Assembly (NCBI GenBank): GCA_039024635.1
Contig: JBCCQA010000008.1
Span: 112,062-176,061, forward strand
Reading direction: 5' to 3'
DNA from: Kuafuiihalomonas sp039024635
GTDB lineage: Bacteria; Myxococcota; Kuafuiibacteriia; Kuafuiibacteriales; Kuafuiibacteriaceae
Length of the DNA stretch: 64,000 nt
The position numbers and the translations under genes are program-made. The notes beneath the pieces were generated by a model. It ran no database searches. It was not told where the DNA came from and saw nothing but the letters and a program-made list of their open reading frames with translations. Below, in pieces: positions 8,270 through 17,582 of the stretch (position 1 is the stretch's first letter; each line of letters opens with the position of its first letter).

Positions 8270-9364
8270 TCAGCCGCGGAGGAAGCTCGCTTCCTCCGCC
8301 GTCTCGAAGCATCGCGTCACGTCACCTGCATCGAGAATCCCAGCCTTCGACAACAGCTCCACCTCCCTACGCAGATCAGTGGCCAGCATGTACGTGGCAT
8401 CCGTGTTGATGGTGAAGCGGATGCTCTCCGACTTGAATGTATCCAACACGAAGCGCATCTCCTCCAGATCTCGGACCGCCCTCGTGTGAAGGTTGGAGGT
8501 TGGACAGATCTCCAGAGTCACCCCCTCTTCCCGGATCATCTTCATCGCTTCGGGGCTGTAGGCGGCTCGAATTCCATGTCCGATACGCTGGGGCTTGAGG
8601 TGCCGGATGGCGGCCATGACGCCCTCACCCTCGGTATGGGGCGTCTCCCCGGTATGGACGGTCGTCTTCAGGCCGGCCTCTCGGGCCCGCTCGAAGATTC
8701 CGGCAAAGCGTCGGGCCGATTCGGGCTGGAGCTCTAGGTTGTGGCTCTCCGTCCCAGCCAGGTCGATCCCGAGCACCCCTCGGTCGGCATACTTGATGGC
8801 CTTGTCGACGATGATCTCATTGGTGTCGGCGTCGAACTCTCGGGCCAAGCAAAAGATGAGGCCCCCGCGGATTCCATACTCCAGGCACACTCTGTCCAAC
8901 CCTCGAAGAGCGGCATGGATGATGTGGTCGAGGTCCCGCTCACCGCCTAGGTTGCGCTTCATCGGGTTGAAGCGAAGCTCCATGCGGGTCACCCGAGAAC
9001 CTCGGTACTCCTTGGCCAGTACTTCGTAGACCGATCTCTCGATGGCGGCCGGGCTGGACTGAATCTTCTCGGTCCACTCGTGCATGATGCGGATGTAATC
9101 CTCGAGACTCTTCACCTTGTTGGGGTTCGAAGTCACGAGCTCGACGAACTCGAAGTAGTTCTTCACCGGTAGTTTGAAGCCCTGTTCGTGGGCCAGGGTG
9201 AAGAGTACGTGGGGCGCAACCGCGCCGCCCATGTGAAGGTGGAGCTCCGTCAGCTGCTCGGGCAACCCGGGGATGCTGCTGCGATCAGGGTCGCGGAGGG
9301 CGGGGACGATGTCGGTGCCTTCGGACACCTCTCGTTTGTGCCACGCGTGACGCCGGCCCTCCAA
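8270..9364 (-). CDS. Adenosine deaminase family metal-dependent amidohydrolase
   Basis: The family motifs are present in order. They are the metal-binding pair in ELHLHMGGA (His42, His44), the HTGE segment after the middle, RIGHGI, ICPTSN and finally TINTDAT (Asp322). Family members hydrolytically deaminate adenosine, adenine or related substrates such as aminodeoxyfutalosine. In classical adenosine deaminase the last motif is NTDDP; here the second Asp, which contacts the substrate, is Ala323. In the first motif HxHLDG is HLHMGG. Substrate specificity is therefore uncertain. The start is a TTG with AGGAGG 12 nt upstream; GTG at 9328 is an alternative. It lies 7 bp after the DUF4388 gene. Confidence 0.85.
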   Translation of the reverse strand: MEGRRHAWHKREVSEGTDIVPALRDPDRSSIPGLPEQLTELHLHMGGAVAPHVLFTLAHEQGFKLPVKNYFEFVELVTSNPNKVKSLEDYIRIMHEWTEKIQSSPAAIERSVYEVLAKEYRGSRVTRMELRFNPMKRNLGGERDLDHIIHAALRGLDRVCLEYGIRGGLIFCLAREFDADTNEIIVDKAIKYADRGVLGIDLAGTESHNLELQPESARRFAGIFERAREAGLKTTVHTGETPHTEGEGVMAAIRHLKPQRIGHGIRAAYSPEAMKMIREEGVTLEICPTSNLHTRAVRDLEEMRFVLDTFKSESIRFTINTDATYMLATDLRREVELLSKAGILDAGDVTRCFETAEEASFLRG

Positions 9365-9371
9365 GAGGGCT

Positions 9372-10718
9372 TCAGGCCTCCTGATTCTTGTTGAGCAGGG
9401 CGAGGATGATCTTCACGCGCCGCGCCAAATCGTCTCCCCGCTTGTGCCCCAGGAGGTCCGTGGCCTGAAACAGGACGAAGAAGAGGAGCTCGCTCAGAGC
9501 GTCGTTGAGGGCATTGACCGACACACCGGCTTGGTCGGCCCAGGCGAGCATGGCCTTCTGGTCCAGGGTGCCTTCATCGCGCAGCCGCACCCCGCGCAGG
9601 ATCTGGGCGTGCTGCTGATGAGGGTCTTCTATGAAGGCTCGGGCCGAACGAACGACGCCGCCGCTGTTGGAGCCTAGCTCCTCGACCATCTCCCGCAGCG
9701 CCATGTCGTAGACTTCCAGCACTTCCGCCGCTCTCTCCAAGGCGACGCCCTGCCGTCGGGGGACTGGGCCGGTGACCTGGGTCGCCATGATTTCGACCAG
9801 GCCCTTGTTCAAGAGATGGTGGACGAGGTGGGTCACGTCGAACTCCGACTTACCCATGCGCCGCATCAGCTCGTTGATGCTGGCCGGACGACCCAGGTGT
9901 CGCAGGAGGCCGTTGGCCTGCTCGAGGCTGATCTCCTTGTGACCGTCCAAGACATCGAGGTCGGCGGCGCCGCGCTGGATGACTTCTTCCGCCGAGCGAA
10001 TCCGCTCTCGAAAGACTTTCATCTCGTCTAGGCGACGAAGGGCATCGACGAGCAGGCCCTGGGTCGAAAGGTGGATTCTGGACTCCGCCAGGGCCTCGGA
10101 GCTGGTCCGCGCGAAGGTCCAGAGGCCGTCTTCGGCGCGGATCATCTGGTCGAAGATTTCCTTGAGCTGGGCCTGGACCACGGCCCACAGGTCGTGAGCG
10201 GCGATGAATCCGCACTCCACACAAGCCCGTCCAATCCGCGTGTCGCCCCTCCTCATCGCCGTTTGGAGCTGGTCTCGGGTGATCTTCCCTCGGCGCAGCA
10301 GGAACTCACCGAGCCTATCCTGGGCGCTGGTGGAAGAGGCCCAAACGACGTCGCCTTGATGAAAATAGACCGAGCGCTCGACCGGCCCGACCGCCACCGT
10401 GACGACACCCGTCTGGTAGCCCGTGGCCAAGAAGCCAATGAAGTCGATCAGGGAGACGCCGTTCTCGTGAAGCGTCCCACAACACACCACTTCCCGCCCC
10501 GTGGGCCCTTCGCCGTGGGCACCGTCGAGGTCTCGTAGAACGGTCCATCCGGGACCGGTCGGGAGCAGCTCAGCGCGACCGAGTCGAGCCCGGAGAAGAC
10601 GTCGGGCCTCGGAAGAGGGCGCACGAAGACGTCCATCCTGCTGCAGCTCGACTTCCAGTCGCTCCTCGGCCTCGGAGAGCTGCTCTAGATCGTCCGTGGA
10701 AGAGCTCAGTTCATTCAA
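9372..10718 (-). CDS. DUF4388 (PATAN-type) regulatory protein
   Basis: The 448-residue soluble protein has a DUF4388 domain at about residues 80-200, recognisable from the sequence around GVSLIDFIGFLATGYQTGVV and RSVYFHQGDVVWASS. The remainder is helical, with a winged-helix-like region (about 255-315). DUF4388/PATAN domains occur in Myxococcota and other deltaproteobacteria beside receivers, kinases and GTPases, and are thought to bind partner proteins in signalling. The start is a TTG overlapping the stop of the zinc-ribbon gene by 4 bp (TTGA, 10715-10718), which points to translational coupling. Its partner is likely that zinc-ribbon protein. Confidence 0.85.
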   Translation of the reverse strand: MNELSSSTDDLEQLSEAEERLEVELQQDGRLRAPSSEARRLLRARLGRAELLPTGPGWTVLRDLDGAHGEGPTGREVVCCGTLHENGVSLIDFIGFLATGYQTGVVTVAVGPVERSVYFHQGDVVWASSTSAQDRLGEFLLRRGKITRDQLQTAMRRGDTRIGRACVECGFIAAHDLWAVVQAQLKEIFDQMIRAEDGLWTFARTSSEALAESRIHLSTQGLLVDALRRLDEMKVFRERIRSAEEVIQRGAADLDVLDGHKEISLEQANGLLRHLGRPASINELMRRMGKSEFDVTHLVHHLLNKGLVEIMATQVTGPVPRRQGVALERAAEVLEVYDMALREMVEELGSNSGGVVRSARAFIEDPHQQHAQILRGVRLRDEGTLDQKAMLAWADQAGVSVNALNDALSELLFFVLFQATDLLGHKRGDDLARRVKIILALLNKNQEA

Positions 10719-11530
10719 CGTCCGCCCTCGACGGCTAGAATGACACGGACCTTGGTTGCGCCCAACTCGACCCCCCGGACGGGCTCCGATGTGGCGAGGT
10801 CGCCAGGTGACCGGGACAAAGCGTCGCCGTCTTGGTCGAGGCGGGCCGAGATGTCGATGGGCCCCTTCCAGGGTCGGCCCGCGATCATCATGTCGGCGGC
10901 ACCGATACTGAACCTCGTGGGGAGGCTTTGGGCTTCGATCCTCCGCACGGCAAGGGGGGGCCCGCCCCGCGCTCCGCTCGGACGAGCCGTAAGGAAGAGC
11001 ACCGCGCCTTCAGGGGCCTCGACGCCGTCGGCGAGCTCGATGGAGCCCTTTACCGGCGGACCGGCCGCGGGATGGTCTTGGGTGTTCGAGGGCGAAGGAC
11101 CGCCTGCGGCAGGGGCAGGCGCCGGCGCACCGGAGAACATCGTGGCCTCGGGCGGCTTCCCTCGGTTCATCACGTAGATGGCCACGAGCAAGACAGCCAG
11201 CACCGCGACGAACACGAGAACGTTCCCGCCGATGTTGCTCGACCTGGCAGCGGCCCGGGGCAAGGCACCTTTCTCCCGCTGCAGGTCCACTTGCTGGGAT
11301 GAAAGCTCTGGCAGCGGGATTTCTTGTCCAGGGCGCGCCCCTACGACTCGAATGCCGCAGCTGTGGCAAAATCGGGCGCCTGCGCGAAGCTCGGCCCCAC
11401 ACGCTGGACACTCGCTTGGCCCCACGGTGCGGGCTCCGCAGCGCCCACAGAAACTGTCACCCTCATAGAGAGAAGACCCGCAGGTGGCGCAGCTCCCGAT
11501 GGCAGGGTAAGACCCTGCTTCGACATCCAT
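10715..11530 (-). CDS. Double zinc-ribbon membrane protein
   Basis: The 271-residue protein opens with paired CxxC knuckles (Cys14/17 and 28/31, then 41/44 and 55/58), which make two zinc ribbons facing the cytoplasm. A linker and one transmembrane helix (about 103-121) follow. The extracytoplasmic C-terminal part starts with a Pro/Ala-rich stalk and is beta-rich, with no clear family. The architecture of zinc ribbon, one membrane helix and an outside domain suits a sensor or scaffold. It is directly upstream of, and coupled to, the DUF4388 gene. Function beyond that is unknown. Confidence 0.8.
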   Translation of the reverse strand: MDVEAGSYPAIGSCATCGSSLYEGDSFCGRCGARTVGPSECPACGAELRAGARFCHSCGIRVVGARPGQEIPLPELSSQQVDLQREKGALPRAAARSSNIGGNVLVFVAVLAVLLVAIYVMNRGKPPEATMFSGAPAPAPAAGGPSPSNTQDHPAAGPPVKGSIELADGVEAPEGAVLFLTARPSGARGGPPLAVRRIEAQSLPTRFSIGAADMMIAGRPWKGPIDISARLDQDGDALSRSPGDLATSEPVRGVELGATKVRVILAVEGGR

Positions 11531-12301
11531 GTGGCGAAGTTAACTCATGATTCGCCGATTTCGGACCAAGCTCGTACCAATAGGCATCGCCTGAGCTCGA
11601 GAGGCCTAGATGGGAGGCCCGGGCGCGGCGTGAGACGCCGAACGCGCTGCGGGCCAATCGGATGCCGCAGGGCCCACCCGGTTCGGGCTGAGAGGCAGGG
11701 GGCCCCCGAGCTTTGGGCCGGAGCAGCACTCGTGTGCAGGCTGTTGCAGTCGTCTTGGGCCGCAACACCCCTCACAACACTGTGATCCCGATCCGGGTGA
11801 GCGCAAAGGCCTGAGCAGCAAGGGATTGCCGCATTCAAACCTCGTGACCAGGGTCATCCTCCCGTGGACGACTTGTGGAGTAGCGGAGCCCCGACGTGCC
11901 CCTCCCATCGAGGCGCAGATGTCACGAAAGCAGAACCGTTGTCGTTTCGCGCAGTTGGACTTTTGAAGCACCGACGAAAGAAATCTGCCGTTGACGGTAT
12001 TTTTGCACCGACCGAACGTCGGTTTCCGCGGATGACGCGGGGCACGGAATCAAGAGTTGAAGACGTTTCAAACGAACGAGCCCAACTTCGACTCCCGTTC
12101 GAGCTCTCGAGATGACGCTGCGTTGGTTGCCAAATCTTCCCCCCATGGCGCACGGCCGAATCGACCGTCCGCGGAGGGAAGGAGCGGTAGCAGTGGGGTC
12201 CGAAAGCTAAACCCGGGTGCAGGGCCGGGGACGAGCAGGACATTCACCCCTTGCTCGTCCTCGGTCCCGTTCCAACCATCCTTGATGCAACCCCACATTC
12301 C
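11531..12301. other. 771-bp gap with no convincing gene
   Basis: This stretch separates the minus-strand zinc-ribbon gene from the plus-strand exported protein. Several short frames of 60-140 codons exist on both strands, but their predicted products are Arg/Pro/Ser-rich, lack family motifs, and none has a good ribosome binding site. The middle (about 11900-12130) looks less GC-rich than the flanks. A small perfect hairpin (cggcgt-gag-acgccg) lies at 11626-11640 without a T-run. The gap must hold the promoters of both flanking divergent genes; I cannot place them. Confidence 0.5.
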
Positions 12302-13789
12302 ATGAAGTTCTTCCCGTCTGTGAAGACCAAGAACGCCCTCAGCGTCATCCGCGGATTCTTCACCTTCGGGGCCGCCCTTTGCGGCTGCTCCCAGTCCTCC
12401 GAGGTGGCCGAGAGAATCGCCGCCTTCAAACCCCCCGAAGTCCACCAGCGCTTCGTGCAGATCCGAAGGATGCTCGGACAAGAGGTCCAGTCGACGCTCC
12501 GGAGTACGCAGCTCTACCAGCTGGTCGATCCCATCTGTCGCGACGCCGAGGTCCGAACTCAGTTCGGCGAGAGCTTGGCCTGGTCCGTCTCATTCTCCAC
12601 CGAGGACGGTCAGCTTCCGACCCTACTCGCTCTCGACGTGGTCGAGCATGTCGCGACGGCTTGCGGCCGCCTGCGAGCGGAGGTGGGCCTGGAAGTCGTC
12701 GGGATGGCGGACGAACTCATCGATACCGACCATGGCCGTTTGGCCGTCCTGAAGGCCCGTCTCCTGGCTGCAAGCGGGAGGCTGGACGCTGCCGGCCAAG
12801 CGGCTGCAGCGGCCAAAGAAGCAGGCTCGGTTCACGCCATCGCCCTACTGGCCAACATCCAGGCTCGCCAGGCCCGCCAAAGGACCGACGCCTTCGAACC
12901 CGGGATGCTCGACCCTGCCTTGGCCACGGTCTCCGTGGAGCCGACCAAGAAGTGGCTCGCCATCGATTTGACCGCCGTCTTGGCCACCCGCGCCCGGCTC
13001 TTTGCGGAGGAAGCCTTCTGGTCCCGGGGAAAGGTCCGAGCCGAGTCCCTGGCCCAGGCTCGAAAGGCCTTCGCCCGCTTGGCAAAGGCGCCTTTCGTGG
13101 AGGCCGTCCGCCGAACGAGCCAGGACGCCCTTTGCTTCGATGAGGCCGAGGCGAAAGCCGAGGGCAGCTGGTGCCGAACGGCCGCCTTGGAGCACGGCAT
13201 CCTGGGCGCCGCCCGGAAAGCCGGCTTGTCGATCGACGACTACGAGAACCTCGATGCACTACGGGCGTCCCGACTGGACTGGGCCCGAAGGCGCTTGGAC
13301 GAGCTCGACGCTCGGGGCCACGTCATGCTCGTGTTCCGAGGCGACGAGCTCGAACTTCTAGAGTGGGCCCGACCGGCCGCCACCTTGCTCTCGGCCCTTC
13401 CCGGTCGTCCGACCGTCGTCGACAGAACCCAGGACCCGCGAAGTGGTCGCCTCGTGGACGAGGTGCTCGACCAGGCGGAGCTTGTGCCCGCCCGTCGACT
13501 GTCCGTCGGACGCGACCCCCTCGCGATGCCCTGCATCGCCGCCCTGGTCGCTGGCCGCCAGGCTCCGGAAGGCTGCGCCCTCGACGCCCAAGACCGGCGC
13601 TACCTCATGGACGCGCGGACGCCGGAGCTCGCACTGCTGATCGGACGCGACTTGGATGCCGAGGTCGATGACCTGGAGCTTTACAAGATCCCCTCCGTTC
13701 TTCTTTCCTTTCGACGGTCCCAGAGCGAAGAGGCCCTCGAAGCCTGGCTCAAGAGCCTCTCAGACGTCTGGTGGCTGGTTTCGGATTGA
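12302..13789 (+). CDS. Putative exported or lipid-anchored helical protein
   Basis: The 495-residue protein starts at ATG 12302. An in-frame start at 12251 would add 17 residues in front of a normal signal sequence, so it is not preferred. The N-terminus has a hydrophobic stretch ending FGAALCGCSQ, which may be a weak lipobox. The body is Ala/Leu/Glu-rich and mostly helical, possibly TPR-like (about 100-300), with an alpha/beta C-terminal third. No catalytic motif is recognisable. It overlaps the start of the GH113-like gene, so the two are likely co-expressed. Confidence 0.7.
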   Translation: MKFFPSVKTKNALSVIRGFFTFGAALCGCSQSSEVAERIAAFKPPEVHQRFVQIRRMLGQEVQSTLRSTQLYQLVDPICRDAEVRTQFGESLAWSVSFSTEDGQLPTLLALDVVEHVATACGRLRAEVGLEVVGMADELIDTDHGRLAVLKARLLAASGRLDAAGQAAAAAKEAGSVHAIALLANIQARQARQRTDAFEPGMLDPALATVSVEPTKKWLAIDLTAVLATRARLFAEEAFWSRGKVRAESLAQARKAFARLAKAPFVEAVRRTSQDALCFDEAEAKAEGSWCRTAALEHGILGAARKAGLSIDDYENLDALRASRLDWARRRLDELDARGHVMLVFRGDELELLEWARPAATLLSALPGRPTVVDRTQDPRSGRLVDEVLDQAELVPARRLSVGRDPLAMPCIAALVAGRQAPEGCALDAQDRRYLMDARTPELALLIGRDLDAEVDDLELYKIPSVLLSFRRSQSEEALEAWLKSLSDVWWLVSD

Positions 13790-14787
13790 GCCCGCTCCTC
13801 TGGGCCTGCTTGGCCATCGGAGGCAGTGATGCCGCTTCGTCGGCGCCGATGGAGCGAGGCGTGGCGCTCGGACTCTTCTCGGCCGACACGGACTTCGACT
13901 ACGGCCCCCTGGTCGACGAGGTTGCGTCGCTGGGCGCCACCCACGTCAGCATCGTGTGGGTGTGGTGGTCCGAGGACGTCCACGATCACCGCATTCGGCG
14001 CAAACGGGGCTGGAGCGCAAGCTGGCGTCAGGTCGAGCGAACCATCCGGCAGGCGAGGGCCCGTTCGCTCCACGTCACCGCCTTCCCCATCGTTCGCCTG
14101 ACGACACCCGACCCTGACCAGTGGCGGGGTCGAATTCGACCGCTGGACGAAGATGCATGGTGGGCCTCCTATGAGGACTACATCGTCGAGTCGGCCCGAC
14201 GGGCCCGGGCAAGCGGCGCCCAGCGACTCTCGGTCGGCTCGGAACTTCTGAGTCGGGAGTCGATGCGGCCTCGCTGGCGGCGTCTCATCGATCGGGTCCG
14301 GAGCTACGCGCCCGAACTGGAGCTTCTGTACAGCGCGAACTGGGACCATTTCCGTCCAGTCAGCTTTTGGGACATGGTCGACGTGGTCGGACTGACCGGA
14401 TACTGGGAGCTCACCCGAGACGCGGCCGCGTCCGAGGAGGCCCTCGTCCAGGCCTGGGGGCCGATTCGGGCCGATGTCGAAGCGTGGGCCAAGGAGTTGG
14501 GTCGTTCTTTCGTGATCACCGAGCTCGGCTACCCCAGCATCGACGGCGCAGCGGTCTATCCTTGGAACGACACCCGAGAAGGCTCCGTTGACCTGGAGGA
14601 GCAGGCTCGCGCCTTTCGAGCCTTCATTCGCGCCTGGGCCCAGGCGCCCGAGCTTCAGGGCATATTCATCTGGAACTGGTTCGGCTTCGGGGGACCGTCG
14701 GACCGAGACTACACGCCCCGCGGCAAACCCTCGGCCGAAGTGATTCGCCGTTGGTACGGTGGAGGGCGCTCACAGAGGGGCGGTTGA
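13771..14787 (+). CDS. GH113-like secreted glycoside hydrolase
   Basis: The 338-residue protein has a hydrophobic N-terminus followed by a TIM-barrel sequence. Two acidic motifs are placed as in clan GH-A enzymes: SVGSELLS with Glu158 as likely acid/base, and ITELGYPS with Glu251 as likely nucleophile. GH113 enzymes include beta-mannanases; the GTA-TIM-barrel-like family has the same fold, so the substrate is open. The start is a GTG at 13771 that overlaps the preceding gene by 19 bp. A TTG at 13786 would give a 4-bp TTGA overlap and a shorter signal peptide. It precedes rel by 45 bp. Confidence 0.75.
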   Translation: MAGFGLSPLLWACLAIGGSDAASSAPMERGVALGLFSADTDFDYGPLVDEVASLGATHVSIVWVWWSEDVHDHRIRRKRGWSASWRQVERTIRQARARSLHVTAFPIVRLTTPDPDQWRGRIRPLDEDAWWASYEDYIVESARRARASGAQRLSVGSELLSRESMRPRWRRLIDRVRSYAPELELLYSANWDHFRPVSFWDMVDVVGLTGYWELTRDAAASEEALVQAWGPIRADVEAWAKELGRSFVITELGYPSIDGAAVYPWNDTREGSVDLEEQARAFRAFIRAWAQAPELQGIFIWNWFGFGGPSDRDYTPRGKPSAEVIRRWYGGGRSQRGG

Positions 14788-14832
14788 GTTTACCGTTTGG
14801 ATGCAGGGTGTTAGCCTGACGGAACGTCGAAG

Positions 14833-16989
14833 ATGCGGCTGAACGACATCATCGAACGGGTGGAATCCTATCACCCGGCCGCTGATACGGACCTCATCCG
14901 AAGAGCCTACGTGTTCTCTGCGCGGGCCCATGAAGGCCAGACCCGTAAGTCTGGCGAGCCCTTTTTCAATCACCCCTTGGAGGTCTCGAGCCTGCTCGCA
15001 GACATGCGACTCGACGAGTACGCGATATGCGCGGGCATCCTCCACGATACGGTCGAAGATACCGAAGTCACACTGCCAGACATCGAGAAGCTGTTTGGGC
15101 CCGAAGTCACCGAAATCGTGGATGGGGTGACCAAGCTCAATATTCGCTTCAATACCGCCTTCGAGAAGCAAGCCGAGAACTTTCGTCGAATGTTGGTCGC
15201 GATGTCCAAGGACATCCGGGTGATCCTCGTCAAGCTGGCGGACCGTCTTCACAACATGCGGACGCTCAACCACATGTCGTCGGCCGACAAGCGGGAGAAC
15301 ATCGCTCAAGAGACATTGGACATCTATGCTCCGCTTGCCAATCGCCTCGGAATCTTCTGGCTCAAGGCCGAACTCGAGGACCTTTGCCTCCGCTACCTGA
15401 ATCCCAAGGAATACAACGAACTCTCGGAGCAACTGGCCAAGACCGAGAGCACGCGAGAGAGCTACATCAAGGAAGTCCAGGCCACGCTGGAGGCGAAGCT
15501 TCACGAAAACGCCGTGCCCTGTCAGGTCAAAGGCCGCGTCAAGCACGTCTACAGCATTTGGCGAAAGCTCAAGTCGCAAGGGATCGCGTTCGAGGACGTG
15601 AACGACATCATCGCCTTCCGCGTAGTGACGGACACGCTCGGGCACTGCTACGAGGCGCTAGGCGTATGTCACTCGGTCTGGCGTCCCGTCCCCGGTCGAT
15701 TCAAGGACTTCGTGGCCATGCCAAAACCCAATGGCTACCAGTCCCTTCACACCACGGTCATCGGACCAGACGTTCATCGCGTCGAGATCCAGATCCGGAC
15801 CGAGGCCATGCATACGGTAGCCGAGAACGGCATCGCGGCCCACTGGGCCTACAAGGAAGGCAAGCCGGGCACCAAGGGCGGGGACGAGCAGTTCGCGTGG
15901 CTGCGTCAGCTCGTCGAGTGGCAGCGCGAGCTTCAAGACCCTTCGGAGTTCATCAACACCGTGAAGGTCGACCTCTTCTCGGACGAAGTGTACGTCTTCA
16001 CGCCCAAGGGCGAGGTCAAGGAACTGAAGCGTGGTTCGACTCCGGTCGATTTCGCCTACCTGATTCACTCTGAAGTCGGAGAGCACTGCGTTGGGGCCCG
16101 GGTGAACGGCCGAATCGTACCTCTACGCTATAGACTCAAGAACGGCGACACGGTCGACATCATGACCTCGCCCACCCAACGGCCGAACAAGGACTGGCTC
16201 TCCTTCGTCAAGACGGGAAAGGCCCGGACACGGATCAACGCTTTCCTTCGCAAGGAGCAGCGACGAAAAGCGATCGAGATCGGTCGTGATCTACTCGAGC
16301 GAGAGGCACGAAAGTATGGCCGTTCGCTTCAGAAACTCACGCGTTCAGGGGAGCTCGACACCGCTCTTGCCGCCAGCAAGTATGAGCAGCGCGAGGACCT
16401 CATCGCGGCCGTCGGCTACGGCAAGCTCAAGGCCGGAGAGGTCGTGCGGAGGGCGCTGCCGTCAGAGCTCACCGATAAGCCGGCCTCGGACGAGCCCAAG
16501 CGAGGTCTGAGGCGGCTCATCGACGCCGTCGCCAAGCAGCGCTCGTCGACCACCGGCGTGACCGTCCAGGGCATCGACGACATGCTGGTGCGTTTCGCCA
16601 AGTGCTGCCACCCCGTGCCCGGAGACCCTATCGTCGGCTTCGTGACTCGGGGCCGCGGGATCACCGTGCACTCGATGGACTGCCACACCGCGCTTCAATT
16701 CGACCCCGAACGCAAGGTCGAGGTCGCCTGGGACACCAAGGGAACTGTACCCAGGGCCGTCCAGATCCGGGTGGTGACCGATGATACGCCCGGCTTGCTC
16801 GCGACCATGTCCCAGGCCTTCAGCGGTGCGGGCGTCAACATTCTCAACGCCCACTGCCAGGTGAAGAAGGACGCCCGTGCAGTGAACATGTTCATGGTCT
16901 CGGTTAAGGACACAGGCCAGCTGCGATCCGTCATGCGATCCATTGCCGCCCTTGAAGGCATCCACAGCGTAGAACGCGTCTCCGGCTGA
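14833..16989 (+). CDS. rel: Bifunctional (p)ppGpp synthetase/hydrolase Rel
   Basis: At 718 residues it is full length for a RelA/SpoT homologue. The N-terminal HD hydrolase domain keeps the His-Asp pair (HDTVEDT, about 71-77). The synthetase domain has FKDFVAMPKPNGYQSLHTT. TGS follows (DEVYVFTPKGEVKELKRG), then a Cys-rich conserved region (VRFAKCCHPVPGDPIVGF) and a C-terminal ACT domain (GLLATMSQAFSGAGVNILNA). The enzyme makes and degrades the stringent-response alarmone. It is the only such gene in the window and both active centres look intact. Confidence 0.96.
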   Translation: MRLNDIIERVESYHPAADTDLIRRAYVFSARAHEGQTRKSGEPFFNHPLEVSSLLADMRLDEYAICAGILHDTVEDTEVTLPDIEKLFGPEVTEIVDGVTKLNIRFNTAFEKQAENFRRMLVAMSKDIRVILVKLADRLHNMRTLNHMSSADKRENIAQETLDIYAPLANRLGIFWLKAELEDLCLRYLNPKEYNELSEQLAKTESTRESYIKEVQATLEAKLHENAVPCQVKGRVKHVYSIWRKLKSQGIAFEDVNDIIAFRVVTDTLGHCYEALGVCHSVWRPVPGRFKDFVAMPKPNGYQSLHTTVIGPDVHRVEIQIRTEAMHTVAENGIAAHWAYKEGKPGTKGGDEQFAWLRQLVEWQRELQDPSEFINTVKVDLFSDEVYVFTPKGEVKELKRGSTPVDFAYLIHSEVGEHCVGARVNGRIVPLRYRLKNGDTVDIMTSPTQRPNKDWLSFVKTGKARTRINAFLRKEQRRKAIEIGRDLLEREARKYGRSLQKLTRSGELDTALAASKYEQREDLIAAVGYGKLKAGEVVRRALPSELTDKPASDEPKRGLRRLIDAVAKQRSSTTGVTVQGIDDMLVRFAKCCHPVPGDPIVGFVTRGRGITVHSMDCHTALQFDPERKVEVAWDTKGTVPRAVQIRVVTDDTPGLLATMSQAFSGAGVNILNAHCQVKKDARAVNMFMVSVKDTGQLRSVMRSIAALEGIHSVERVSG

Positions 16990-17175
16990 CAGCACACGAG
17001 TTGTGCCGGTGATGAATTTCGATCAGTTTCCGTCGAGTCATCGGCCGTCCTGGTGGACCGGCTTCGGAGAAGGTTGGGTGGGCCCCAGGGACCGAGAAGC
17101 CCGAAAGGGTGGCCGCTGGGCCGCCAGGGCGGTCGAGGACCGACGGGAAGCGATCTGAACTTCATGATCGGTAGA

Positions 17176-17559
17176 CTAGGCAGCGGCGATGGCGTCGATC
17201 TCGACCGCGGCGCCTTTGGGCAAAGCACGCACTTCGACGCAGGCTCTGGCCGGCGGCGTGCCCTCGAAGAACTCGGCGTAAGCCTCGTTCACCTTGGCGA
17301 AGTCCTTCATGTCCACCAAGTAAATCGTGCAGCGCACGACGTGACGTAGGCTGAGCCCCGACGCACCCAGGACGGCGTTCAACTGCTTCATGCAGGCCCG
17401 AGTCGCCTGGGCGACGTCCTGGATGAGCGCACCATCGGGACCCAAAGGTATCTGGCCGGAGCAAAAGACCATCTGTCGAACGTCGCTGACGGCGATGGCT
17501 TGGCTGTAGGGGCCCACGGCGGCCGGGGCAGAGGTCGTGTGGAGAGCACGAGAGTACAT
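17176..17559 (-). CDS. ridA: RidA family reactive enamine/imine deaminase
   Basis: The 127-residue size and motifs match RidA: AVGPYSQAI near the N-terminus, FCSGQIPLGPDG, and the C-terminal PPARACVEVRALPKGAAVEI with the conserved Arg. RidA hydrolyses reactive 2-aminoacrylate and other enamines released by PLP enzymes and acts as a cytosolic trimer. It lies 23 bp downstream of the FAD-protein gene on the same strand and may be the end of the purM-purN transcript. Subfamily placement within Rid cannot be settled by eye. Confidence 0.93.
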   Translation of the reverse strand: MYSRALHTTSAPAAVGPYSQAIAVSDVRQMVFCSGQIPLGPDGALIQDVAQATRACMKQLNAVLGASGLSLRHVVRCTIYLVDMKDFAKVNEAYAEFFEGTPPARACVEVRALPKGAAVEIDAIAAA

Positions 17560-17582
17560 GACTCACGAGTGCGGCAGGGGGC

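Noticed and set aside
11606..11971. A 121-codon minus-strand frame in the 11531-12301 gap
   Set aside because: The product is Cys/Arg/Pro-rich without motifs, has no ribosome binding site and overlaps other equal-quality frames.
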